Shown here piece by piece: positions 1 through 10,680 of a DNA stretch of 64,000 nucleotides. The notes beneath the pieces are model-generated. The model made no database searches. It was given only the letters and a program-made list of their open reading frames with translations, and had not been told where the DNA came from. Each line of letters opens with the position of its first letter. The first letter of the stretch is position 1. This DNA comes from Capsicum annuum. Its lineage: Eukaryota > Streptophyta > Magnoliopsida > Solanales > Solanaceae. A program made the translations under genes and the position numbers. Location of the stretch: NCBI RefSeq assembly GCF_002878395.1, contig NW_025860903.1, positions 58,344 to 122,343 of the forward strand. The letters are read 5' to 3'.

Positions 1-3
1 CAT

Positions 4-6
<3 letters not shown>

Positions 7-36
<30 letters not shown>
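7..36. repeat. (AT)n microsatellite
   Basis: An uninterrupted AT dinucleotide run of about 15 units at the left edge of the window, inside DNA that precedes the Gypsy-1 primer site. Confidence 0.95.
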
Positions 37-39
<3 letters not shown>

Positions 40-652
40 ATTAATTATGTGCTTTGGATTTGAAACTGTTGGTCATGGCATTATGTTATCTTATCCCTGA
101 GTTTCTTGCTAGTGTTCACCCTACTAACCATCTCCGAACGTTGTATCCCCATGCGATGCAGGCCACGGAGCTACTTCTACTTTTTTTTATAGAGTTAGGT
201 TGGTTGGCTTTGTTCGTTGGTTTGTTGTTGTGAAGTAGTGATCTTTCATTCTTCGAAAGGTTTAAGCCTTTCACCAGTTTCCATTGTTAGATTTGAGTTG
301 ATAGTTACTTTTATTATTATTAAAATTATTATTGTTACTATCATTATTAGCTGTCAGAGCCGGGGGAATGTCCTGATAAAGACTGGTTCTTGATTCATTT
401 GTTTAAAGGCTTTGTTAGATTACTATGGAATTGGGTTATGTTGGTCAAATATTTTGTCCGATTGTTGGTTATCGGAAATGGACTTATCATGTATTCTTTA
501 GACTTATCTTATTCTATATTGTTATATGTTCAGAATTCATTCGACAGGGGTGATATTGTGTTGTTCGATTAGGTGCAAGAGGATAATATTTCCTCCTTGA
601 TGTACTTGAGATACCCATCATGGTCGGGCCCTGGTTCGGGTCATGAATAAAA
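37..652 (+). repeat. Presumed 3' part of Gypsy-1 left LTR
   Basis: AT-rich DNA without a gene that ends just before a decayed tRNA-Met primer site. It should be the end of the Gypsy-1 5' LTR. It cannot be matched to the right LTR because that copy is truncated before the corresponding segment, so the assignment rests on position only. Confidence 0.45.
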
Positions 653-653
653 T

Positions 654-666
654 GGTACTATAGCCT
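654..666 (+). other. Decayed primer-binding site of Gypsy-1
   Basis: TGGTACTATAGCC resembles the plant tRNA-Met primer site TGGTATCAGAGCC with three to four substitutions. The downstream leader (about 690-780) has the same layout as the leaders of Gypsy-2 (5100-5165) and Gypsy-3 (56355-56430): a 'gtagagt...gggtgtgtagc...ccacactta' block. Confidence 0.55.
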
Positions 667-858
667 AGGTTTGGAGTTATTGGGTGTACACAAAGCCATG
701 TCAAGTAGAGTCTCTTTTATGGGTGTGTAGCATGCCACACTTATAAGAGAGAGGCTACGGGACATTTTGGAATATTTCCTTTTTTTGTTGTTCTATTTAG
801 AGCTATAGAGTCTAAGGTCTTGAATCTCTCTAATTACTATTTGTTCTTCTTTCAAATC

Positions 859-2066
859 ATGAATCTAAGAAGATCTGATATCCTTGAGAACTCTTCTGTG
901 CAGTCTGAGGACAATGTAGATAGATCTTGTCCTACTCCAGGAGATCAGACCCGATCTATGGTTGTTGTTTTTGATTGCCCTAATGAAGCTCTATTTGTTC
1001 CCTCTATTCATCCTTAGTCATCTCGAGTTTATATGTCTAATGCTGTATTTTACTAGTTGATTCATTTGCTTTCCCAGTTGGTAGCATCTCAGATTAAGCA
1101 GGTTGTTTCTGTTGCTCTATCCTTCGGAGCCACTAGAGTTGGCCAATTTATGATATTGAGTCCTCCTATTTTCACTGGTTCTAGAGTTAAGGAAAATCCT
1201 TAAAATTTTATTAATGAGATGGAAAAGATGTTTTGTATAATGCATGCTACTGATGTAGAGGGCGTGGAGTTTACTGCTTACCAGTTGAAAGATGTGGCGT
1301 ATCAGTGGTATGAGAAAAGAGATTAATCTAGGGGTGAGGATGATGAGTTCTCCTTGTGGGATGAGTTCTTGAGTGCTTTCCTTGATCTCTTCTTTCCTCA
1401 GGAGTTAATAGAGGTGAAGGATGAGGAATTTATGGATTTGAAACAAGGCAGGATATCAGTAAATGAGTATTCCTTGAAGTTTCATCAGTTGCCGCGTTAT
1501 GATCCTGAGTTGGTGTCTAACATGAGGGCTAGAATGAGAAAGTTTGCTTCAAGGTTGTCCTATGAGTTGATCTTGGAGAGTAAGTCTGCCTTGTTAAACA
1601 AGGATATGGACATCTTTAGACTCATGGTGTATATTCAACAAGTGAAAGAAGAAATAAAGAAGCAAGCAGAGATGAGAGAAAGGAAAAATAAGTTTCACTA
1701 CTCGAATCCGGGTAGAGGTCAGTGGCAAAGTGGTAAGATGGTGAAAAATGGTCTAAGAATAAATGGGAAAGTTATGGTTCCTACTCTACGGCTGGTGCTC
1801 CTTATTCGAAGTTGTCGGCTGATCATTATTCTCAGAATGATAGTAAGATTAGAGCACTAGAAGCCCAGTCTCAGGAAATCGAGGATCAGCCAGCTTCGTC
1901 ATATCCTCCTTATAGATTTTATGGTCAGGTGCACCATGGTGTTTGTGAAGAGGGAAGGAAGAAGTTCTTCAAATATGGTCAGATTAGTCATATGCAGAGG
2001 GATTATCAATCTAAAGTTGCTTTTGGGGTGAATAAAATTCTTGTTGCTACTTCATCAACTCCTTAA
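859..2066 (+). pseudogene. Gypsy-1 gag (capsid/nucleocapsid), broken
   Basis: Would encode the structural Gag protein that packages the element RNA. The ATG at 859 opens MNLRRSDILENSS. The retrotransposon-gag core lies at about 1160-1680, with the usual order of an F-tGS motif (SPPIFTGSRV), QLKDVAYQWYE, WDEFLSAFLDLFFPQEL and DLKQGRISVNEYSLKF. Stops interrupt it near 1015, 1053, 1201 and 1324, and the frame shifts again near 1850. The zinc knuckle near 1960-2007 reads FFKYGQISHMQRDYQ, so the metal-binding cysteines have become Phe/Tyr. It cannot make a working Gag. Confidence 0.85.
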
Positions 2067-2514
2067 CCAAAGGGTGCTACTTCTGCTTCTAGCTCTGTCA
2101 CTGGTCGGAACCGTCTCTATGCTCTTGCCACCCGCCAGGATTTTAATGCATCCCCAGATGTTGTTACCGGTATGCTCAAACTCTTTTTCATGATATATAT
2201 TGTCTACTTGATCTCGGGTCTACTCTCTCTTATGTGACCCTTTGTGTGGTTATTCATTTTAATTTTGGTCCTCCACTCCAATGGATGACTCCATTGTGTC
2301 TAGAAGGGTCTATAAGGGTTGTGTGATGTCGGTCCATAGTAGAGAGACCTTGGTGATCTAATAGAGCTGGACAAGGTTAGACTTTGATGTGATTTAGGGG
2401 ATGGATTGGTTGCATTTGTTCTATGTATCTCTGTATTATCGAACCCATAGGGTCAATTTTGATTTCCCAAATAAGCCAATGATGGAGTGGGAAGGTAGTT
2501 CCCTAGTGCCTAAG
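2067..2514 (+). pseudogene. Gypsy-1 protease, 5' part
   Basis: Contains a 'PDVVTGML' lead-in near 2155, then the aspartic-protease region, readable in a second frame as DLGSTLSYVT near 2212, with Leu where DSG/DPG is usual. Stops and frame changes are present. It is cut at 2514 by Gypsy-2; the remainder of the pro-RT junction resumes at 7476. Confidence 0.65.
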
Positions 2515-2744
2515 TGTAATACCCTGAAGTTCTCTAGCAAATTTCGTCCCAAGAATTCCTAGTATTAGCTTATAAAGTGAATGATAATTATTCCATGAGG
2601 AATTTTCAAGATTTTCACTTTTTGTCATGTCAAAAATTCAATAAGCTTTCCATCAATATATAATTCGCTTAAATCCGATAATCGGGTAAGAAGTTATGAT
2701 TATTTCAAGTTCTCATCGTAAAACAACGCCATATTAGTTAGTAG

Positions 2745-3000
2745 TATGCCGCGCCACAAGAGGAAATGGCATTTGGCAATTTCCAGTAGGTGTTCGCGAT
2801 TATGGCGCGTCGCGCCAGCACTCAAATTCAGAATTGTCCTTTTTCCAGTGTCTCAGCGCGATTTCCCCCCCGTCGTGCCAAAGTTCCAGTCACGAAGGAA
2901 GGGGTAACACGATGGCTCCATATTGCGCCATTCCTCAATTTCCCAATTACCAATTTCCAGTGACACGATGCGATAACGCCGCATCGTGCCAGGGACCCAG
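2745..3000 (+). repeat. GC-rich palindromic modules in the Gypsy-2 LTR
   Basis: Successive 'ttccagt' phrases each followed by a CpG-rich block: GGCGCGTCGCGCCA, CAGCGCGAT..CGTCGTGCC, CACGATGG..TTGCGCC, CACGATGCGATAACGCCGCA. The blocks form imperfect inverted repeats in otherwise AT-rich LTR DNA. Comparable blocks occur at 63725-63930. Confidence 0.7.
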
Positions 3001-3065
3001 TTCGGGAAACTTTTACTGAAATTAAAATGACGCATCCAGGGTTAAAAGGGTCAATTTCCTACCCC

Positions 3066-3073
3066 TATTTAAA
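3066..3073 (+). promoter_or_regulatory. Possible TATA box of Gypsy-2 LTR
   Basis: TATTTAAA, followed about 50 bp later by a CT-rich stretch ending in 'tctctcaataac', which is the usual arrangement at the U3/R boundary of these LTRs. Prediction only. Confidence 0.35.
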
Positions 3074-5044
3074 CCCAATAACACATGATTTAGCCATTCT
3101 TCACCCAAAATATACTATTTTCTCTCAATAACAAGCTAGAGTTTCTATTGGGGATTCAAATTCAAGAAGGTTTCACCATCAATCTTCATGAAATCACCAA
3201 CTAAGGTATGCATAGTGTTCATTCATGGATTCCTTTCATCCATGAAGCCCAAGAATCCCTTTTCTAAATTCAAGTTATGGATTTTCTTATGAATTTCATG
3301 ATTTGGGCTGCTTTTGTTCATGTTGATAATGAGTAATTGAATTATATTCCATGAATGAGTGTTAAATTTCATATGATTTGATTTGTATCGGTATAGATTC
3401 ATGAAACCCAAGGACTAAACCCTTGAATGATTAAATTGGAATTGAATCACGACAGTTAATTGTTGTATGATGTTGTTTACACATTCTATGACTACTATGT
3501 GTTTGGTTGAATGCCTAGATGAAGGGAAAGTGTCTAATTAGCATGATATCATGAAATCCCCATGTACGTACAAGCTTATGCCTATCACATGTTTGATGAA
3601 ATATTTAAGTAAATGTATTATGATGATTATTATGTATTTGAGTAAGTCATGCTTTGTCAGTTTCCTTCCATCGAGTACTGGGGGTACTTGTACCCGAAAC
3701 ATTAGCGGTATACCTAGAGCTATGTCATGTTTTCACAATACTCTCAGTCAAGCTATGAATTCTTAGACTTCAGATTGTCTTATGACTCAGGAAAAATCTC
3801 CATGATCTCACGACTCAGTCAGTTGTCAGATATCAGTAGTATTCCGTCAGTCAACTTTACTTAGTAACTCAGCTCATGTTCAGTTTCCATTCAGATGGAA
3901 GTAGGAATTAGCACCGAGTGAACCTAAGGATGGGGACACACACTATCAGATAAGGGTGTGATCCTTAGAAGTCATCCCTGCGTTCCAAAACTATGTAGCC
4001 AGCATAGGTTGAGACATCAACACTGTCCAATGATGGTTGATGAGATAGATAAGTACTATCAGATAAGGGCCCAACCATTCTCTTTTGGGGACACTATCAG
4101 ATAAGGGTCGCCCATAGCTTATCCTTACTAGTGGCGCGGTATTGATACCTTTCTAATTGGGGTTACAGATTGGACCCCAACTCAGCCACTATAGCGTATC
4201 AGGGGCATGTCGGTTAAATACTAGCTCTTCAGATTCAAGATTATCAGATACAGTCTACTCAGATACAGTAAGGAACTCAGATGGTTCCATCAGATTCAGG
4301 ACTGTCAGATACAGTCACCCATGTTATCGGTTACATTTAGATACAACTATTTATGCTATCAGTTATATCGGTTATTAGTATGTCATGTCATCAGTATTTA
4401 GATTCAGTAATCACGGTATCACGGTGTCAGTTACAGTTACGTATTTATGTATGCATTCTCGCGTCCATATTAGACAGTCAGCTAGCATTATTCATGCATG
4501 TTAACCCTTGCATATAGCCTACCTCACATGTATACTCAGTACATTCCATTGTATTGACGTATTTGCGCTATGGTGCTATTTTTTTATGTTACACTATAGG
4601 TTCAGAGACACGAGTTCCATATCAGCAGTAGATTCCAGTCCCAGCAGTTAAAATAGAAGTGAGTCCTCATACTTCGAGGACATGATTATTTCTTCAGTAT
4701 TTCATTGATTATTTATTAGTTGGAGTTAGTTGGGGACATTTCCCATCAACTCCTTATTTAGATTATTTAGACAATAAAGGCTTCCAGACTAGATACAGAC
4801 TATTATGTTTCAGACTTCAGTGTTTAGAGTTTTTGTTTTGGGTATCGTATTACCCCACAGAGGTTATCTCATCTATGTTATATTCAGTATTGAACCTTAT
4901 GGCCTTTCAGTGCATGTTTTCGCATTATTATGTTATATTATGCAGTATACAGGTATGGATATCAGTCATGGGTTAGCTTGTGGTCTTACGGGGTCATGAG
5001 CATCGTGTAGCATTCCGATTCATCAAATCGCGGTGTTACAAACT

Positions 5045-5057
5045 TGGTATCAGATCC
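5045..5057 (+). other. Gypsy-2 primer-binding site (tRNA-Met)
   Basis: TGGTATCAGATCC starts 4 bases after the LTR end at 5040. It differs from the consensus TGGTATCAGAGCC at one position. Confidence 0.9.
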
Positions 5058-5261
5058 TAAGGTTCAATTGAGTCCTAAAAAATCTGAAAGCCGCATCTAG
5101 TAGGGTCTTTTACATGGGTGCGTTGCGCGCCACATTTATGTGCAAGAGGCTATGAGATATTTAAGAATAGTTTCCCTTATTTCAGTATTCATGTCGTGCT
5201 AGTTATCATAATCATAAGTCAATCTCTCAGTCTAATCCTTTTCTTCTCTTTATTTCAGAAT

Positions 5262-6205
5262 ATGCCTCCTAAGATAAGAAATCAATTAACCCCTCAGCCC
5301 GAAGAACCTTTGGGCGATCATGTTTCTCATGTGGAGTTCAGGACCGTATTTACCACTCTTGCTCAGTCAGTAGCAACCCATAATGAGCGACCAGCTGTCG
5401 TTCCGGCCAACCCAGTGGCAAACTCAGCTGCAACTAGGATTCAAGACTTCACCCAAATGAATCCTACGTCCTTCCACGGGTCTAAAGTAGCTGAAGAACC
5501 TCAGGAATTCATTAATCAAGTTCAAAAAGTGACAGACATCATGGGGGTGACTACTATTGAGAGTACTGAGTTAGTCACATACTAGTTGCAGGATGTGGCT
5601 CATACTTGGTTCAAATAGTGGAAGTCAGAAAGGTCAGATAATGCAGGTCCTATAGAGTGGGAGGAGTTTGCCACTGCACTCTTAGACAAATTCTTTCCCC
5701 AGGAGCTTAGAGAGGCTAAGGTACTAGAATTCATCAACCTCAGGCAGGGCAATATGACAGTGAAAGAGTATTCTCTAAAGTTTACTCAATAAACCAGATA
5801 TGCCCCTCGTGTGGTTGTAGACGATAGATCCAAGATGAGTAAGTTCACTTCAGGCGTAAATGATAGTGTGGTTAATGAGTACAGATCCGCCATGCTAAAT
5901 AGTAACATGACTTTAGCCAGACTTATGACTCATGCTCAGCAGATTGAGAAGCAAAAGATTAAGATGAGGGAGAAGCAGAATAAGCGAACGAAGACAGGTA
6001 GTTTTAACTTTGCTCAGCCTAAATCAAAAGGAGGAAACCGTTCTTAGTTTTGTCCTAAGTCATAGGTTCCAGATCCTTCTTCAGCCAGTGCTTCAACTCC
6101 TAAGTTCAAAGATAGAGTGCCAGGCTTTAAGTCTTAAGGCAGTGTAAGTAATGCCTGAACTAAGCCCCTTTGTCAGACTTGTGGTAAGAATCATAAGGGT
6201 GCTTA
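5262..6205 (+). pseudogene. Gypsy-2 gag, truncated
   Basis: Structural Gag. The ATG at 5262 gives MPPKIRNQLTPQPEEP, the usual start of this Solanaceae chromovirus family. The gag core reads QMNPTSFHGSK (near 5455), a QDVAHTWFK block with a TAG on either side of it, and WEEFATALLDKFFPQELREAK (about 5660-5715). Stops at 5583 and 5616 look like CAG-to-TAG changes. A second open stretch at 5811-6047 continues RSKMSKFTSGVND. The protein ends in the first half of the zinc-knuckle region (CQTCGKNHKGA..) where the deletion join lies, so the element lost the rest of gag and all of pol. Confidence 0.88.
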
Positions 6206-7470
6206 CAGATATCAGTAGTATTTCGTCAGTCAACTTTACTTAGTAACTTAGCTCATGTTCAGTTCAACAAATCATGTTTAGTGTCCATTCAGATGGGAGT
6301 AGGAATTAGCACCGAGTGAACCTAAGGATGGGGACACACACTATTAGATGAGGGTGTGATCCTTAAAAGTCATCCTTGCATTCTAGAACTATGTATCCAG
6401 CATAGGTTGAGACATCAACACTGTTCGATGATGATTTAATGAGATGGATAAGTACTGTCAGATAAGGGCCCCACCATTCTCTTTTAGGGACACTATCAGA
6501 TAAGGGTCGCCCATAGCTTGTCCTTACTAGTGGTGCAGTATTGACACCCTTCTAATTGGGGTTACAGATTGGACCCCAACTTAGCCATTATGGCATATCA
6601 GGGGCATGTCGGTTAAATACTACCTCCCACAGTTTTAGTACCAGTCTTAGTAAAAGAACTCAGATAGTTCTTCAGATTTTAGACTGTCAGATACAGTCGA
6701 CTCAAATACAGTAAGAAACTCAAATAGTTCCATCAGATTTAGGACCGTCAGATACAATCACCCATGTTATCAATTACATTCAGATACAACTATTTATGTT
6801 ATTAGCTATATCGATTATTAGTATGTCATATCATTAGTATTCAGATTCAGTAATCATGATATTACGGTGTTAGTTTCAGTTACGTATTTATACGCATTCT
6901 CGCATTCATGTTAGACAGTCAGCTAGCATTATTCATGCATGTTAACCCTTGTATATAGACCACCTCACATATATACTCAGTATATTCTATGTATTGACGT
7001 ATTTGTGCTATGGTGCTTTCTTTTTATGTTACACTATAGGTTCAGAGACACGAGTTCCAAATTAGCAGTAGATTCCAATCCCAGCAGTCAGAATAGAAGT
7101 GAGTCCTCATCCTTCGAGGACATGATTATTTCTTCACTATTTCATTGATTAGTTATTAGTTGGGGACATGTCCCATCAACTCTTTATTTGGATTATTTAG
7201 ACAGTAGAGGCTTCCATACTAGATGCAGACTATTATGTTTAAGACTTTAGTCTTTACAGTTTTTGTTTTAGGTATCATATTACCCCACAGGTGTTATCTC
7301 ATCCATGTTATGTTCAGTATTGAACCTTATGGCCTTTCAGTGAATGTTTTCATATTATTATGTTATATTATGTAGTATACTGGTACGGATATCAGTCATG
7401 GGTTAGCTTGTGGTTCTACGGGGTCATGAGCACTGTGTAGCATTTCGGTTCAGCAAATCGGGGTGTTACA
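6206..7470 (+). repeat. Gypsy-2 3' LTR, 5'-truncated
   Basis: Collinear with 3827-5040 of the 5' LTR and ends in the same GTGTTACA. It carries a small extra segment near 6263-6281. The first about 1.3 kb of the LTR is absent, so it was removed by the same deletion that took pol. Confidence 0.92.
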
Positions 7471-7475
7471 CTAAG

Positions 7476-10400
7476 GAAAGGTTCATTTCATATCATAGAG
7501 TCCGAAAATTGGTTTATAAAGGGTGCCTCTATCACTTAGTATATGTTAAGGATTCTAGATTCAAAGGTCCTTCTTTGCAGACTGTTCTTGTGGTCTACAA
7601 ATATCTTGAGGTGTTCCCTGATGATCTTTCTGGTATTTCTCCTGGTAGGGAAATTGATTTTGGGATTGATCTTTTTCTAGATATTCATCCTATTTCTATT
7701 CCTCTTTATAGAATGGCTTCGGCTGAGTTGAAGGAACTCAAGGAGCAGTTGAAAGATCTTCTGCGTAAGGGTTTTATCTGCCCTAGTGTATCTCTGTGGG
7801 ATGCTCTCATGCTCTTCGTGGGTAATAAGGATGGCTTCCTTCGAAGGTGTATTAATTACTGCTAATTAAATAAGGTGACCATGAAGAATAAGTATCCACT
7901 TTCAAAGATTGGTGATCTCTTTGATCAGCTTTAGGGTGCTAAGTTCTTTTCTAAAATTGATCTTCGATCTGGGTACCAGTAGTTGAAGATTAAGGAGGCG
8001 AATATCCCTAAGACTACTTTCCACACTCAGTTTGGTTAATTTGATTTTTTGGTGATGTCTTTTGGCTTGACTGATGTCCTGATAGCATTTATAGATCTTA
8101 TGAATCAAGTTTTTTGTCAAATCTTAAATTTACTCGTGATTGTCTTTATTGATGATACTTTGGTGTATTCCAAATATAAGACAGATCATGCCGATCACCT
8201 TCGCCTTTTGTTGTATACCCTAAAGGTTCAGTATTTGTATGTTATATTCTCTAAGTGTGAGTTCTGGTTGAATGTTGTGACTTATATGGGTCATATTGTT
8301 TCTAGTGAAGAGATCATGATGTATCCATAAAAAGCTGCGATGGTTAAGAAGTGGCCTAGACCCATGACTCCAATCGACATTCGGAGCTTCTTAGGTTTAG
8401 TCGATTATTATAGAAGGTTTGTAGAGAGTTTTTCTTTTATCATTGCTCTATTGACTAAGGTTACTTATAAGAAGGTGAAGTTCTTGTGGTCTGATGCTTG
8501 TGAAGATAGTTTTGAGAAGTTTAAGGATAAGTTGACTTCAGCTTTGATTTTGACACTACCCGAGTGAACGGATGGTTTTGTAGTTTATTATGATGTGTCT
8601 CGTATGGGACTGGGTTGTATGTTGATGCAGTATGGCAAGGAGGTTGCTTATGCTTCTAGACATTTGGAGGTTCAAGAGAAGAATTATCCGACTCATAATT
8701 TGGAATTGTTAGTTGTCATGTTTGTGTTAATGATCTGGCGGCATAATTTGTATGACGTCCATGTTGATATTTATTTTGATCATAAGAGCCTACAATATGT
8801 GTTCACTCAGAATGAGCCAAATCTCTAGCAAATAAGGTGGCTTAAGTTACTAAAGGATTATGACATGAGTCTCCACTATCATCCAGGTAAAGATAACATG
8901 GTTGTTGATGCTTTTATTAGGTTGTCCATAGGAAGCTTGTCTCATGTGGATGAGGAGAAGAGGGATTTAGTGAAGGATATTCACTTTTTGGATAATCTTA
9001 GAGTTTGTCTCTTAGATTTTGAGGATGGTGGTGTGATTGTTTAGGAGGTGGCGAAGTCATCTCTTAGTGCTGAAGTGAAGGAGAAGCAGATGCTGGATCC
9101 TATTCTAATGCAAATCAAGAATAATATAGGTAGAAAGAAGGTGATGGTTTTCAAGATTGGTGGTGATGGTATCTTAAGGTACCAAGGTAGATTTTGTGTT
9201 CCTGAGGTTGATGGGTTGCGAGAAAGAATTTTGGCCAAAGCTCATGAGTCACGTTATACTATTCATCCTAGTTTGATAAAAATGTACCATGATCTTAAGG
9301 AGATCTATTGGTGGAATAACATGAAGTGGGATGTGGCCTATTTTATAGCTAAGTGCATAGAGTATCAACAAGTGAAGGTGGAGCATTTGAGGCCCGGTGG
9401 GTTGACTCAAGAGATTGAGTTGTCGGTATGGAAATGGGAAATAATCAATATGGATTTTGTTACCAGTCTTCTGCGGTATCGCCAGTAGTTTGGTTCCGAA
9501 TTGGGTCATCATGGATAGGATGACTAAGTCTGCTCACTTTTTGCCAATGAGGACTAATTTCTCTTCTGAGGATTATGCCAAGTTGTTCATTGAGGAGATT
9601 GCGAAGTTACATGGTGCTACAGTTTCTATCATATCTGATCAGGGTATTCAATTCTCATCTTACTTTTGGAGGTTGTTTTAGTGAAGTTTGGGGACTAAGG
9701 TAACCCTTAGTACTGATTTCTACCCACAGACGTATGGGGAAGCGGAAAGGATAATTCAGGTCTTGGAAGATATGTTTCAGGCTTGTGTGTTTGATTATGG
9801 TGGTAGTTGGGTTGACCACTTGCCTCTCATAGAATTTACCTACAGCAACAATTATCACTCTAGCAATGGTATGGCTCCATTTGAGGCCTTATATGGTAGG
9901 AGGTGTATATCTCTTATTGGGTGGTTTGAGGTTGGTTAAAATAAGTTGTTTGACCCTGATTTGGTTTACCATGCCATAGAGAAGTTGAAGGTGATTTGGG
10001 ATAGACTTAAGGTTTGCCAAAGTCGCCAGAAGTCTTACGCAGATGTAAGGTGAAGGGATTTGGAGTTCAGTGTTGGTAATTGGGTGTTCTTAAAAGTGCC
10101 CCCTATGGAGGAATTGATGTGGTTTGGTAAGAGGGGAAATCTCAGTCCCCGTTACATTGGTTCGTACTTCGTTTTGAAGAGGGTTGGTAATGTTGCTTAT
10201 GAATTGAAGTTGCCTTCTAGTTTGAACTCCATTCACTCAGTGTTTTATGTTTCGATGTTGAGAAAGTGAGTGGGTGATCCTTCCACGGTTGTTCCCCTAG
10301 AAAAGGTGGGTATTTCGGACTTCTTGTCCTATGAGAAAGTTTCAGTTGAGATTTTAGATCGGCAAGTTCATCGGTTACGGAATAAGGATGTGGCTTCGGC

Positions 10401-10509
10401 AAAGATTCTTTGGAGGAACCAGAAGGTTGAGGAAGCTACTTGGGAAGGTGAGGAGGACATGAAGTCCAAGTATACATTCTTGTTCCCCGTTCCTGATAAT
10501 CGTGCTTGA
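7476..10509 (+). pseudogene. Gypsy-1 pol: RT, RNase H, integrase, chromodomain (broken)
   Basis: Would encode the reverse transcription and integration enzymes. In order: RT N-part with REIDFGIDLF...YRMASAELKELKEQL (about 7650-7760); RT active site VFIDDTLVYS near 8140-8170; RNase H with FVVYYDVSRMGLGCML (about 8575-8630) and HPGKDNM near 8880; integrase zinc region HESRYTIHPSL...KCIEYQQ (9240-9372, second knuckle Cys replaced by Tyr); integrase core with MDFVTSL, SIISDQGIQFSS and an E in YGEAERIIQ (9450-9760); SVFYVSML; and the chromodomain VSVEILDRQVHRLRNKDVAS...ATWEGEEDM (10335-10480). Stops at 7932 and 7980 interrupt conserved Gln positions. It ends at 10509. Dead as a polyprotein, although the chromodomain segment (10270-10509) is one open frame. 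Confidence 0.9.
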
Positions 10510-10668
10510 GGTATGTGTATTCCTTATCATTTTGTTTTTTGTCTCTGTTAAAGGAAATGTAAATTCCTTGATATCTTTGTTTTGTGTCTTAAAGGTAAGA
10601 GTTATTGTGTTTGGAGTCTAATTGTGCCAAGAAATGTCTTTTCCTATCATTCAAGGATGAAAGATCCT

Positions 10669-10678
10669 AAGGGGGGAG
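10669..10678 (+). other. Polypurine tract of Gypsy-1
   Basis: AAGGGGGGAG directly before the 3' LTR start (TGTAACACC at 10681). This is the expected plus-strand primer. Confidence 0.85.
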
Positions 10679-10680
10679 TA

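Larger units (their letters stand above)
2515..5040 (+). repeat. Gypsy-2 5' LTR (about 2.5 kb)
   Basis: Begins TGTAATACCC and ends GGTGTTACA, so it has TG...CA ends. Its second half (3827-5040) is repeated with modest divergence at 6206-7470. The first half contains GC-rich palindromic modules (2745-3000), a possible TATA box at 3066-3073, and a Ser/Phe-rich C+T leader typical of the transcript start zone. The long segment 3400-5040 has no gene. Confidence 0.93.
2515..7470 (+). mobile_element. Gypsy-2: nested chromovirus with pol deleted
   Basis: A complete insertion into Gypsy-1. The left LTR starts TGTAATACC at 2515, the right LTR ends GTGTTACA at 7470, and the 5 bp CTAAG occurs on both sides (2510-2514 and 7471-7475). 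Between them are a full 5' LTR, a primer site, part of gag, then an abrupt join at about 6206 into the middle of the LTR. Protease, RT, RNase H, integrase and the first half of the 3' LTR are missing. The gag (MPPK... start) places it in the same family as Gypsy-3. Confidence 0.93.
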
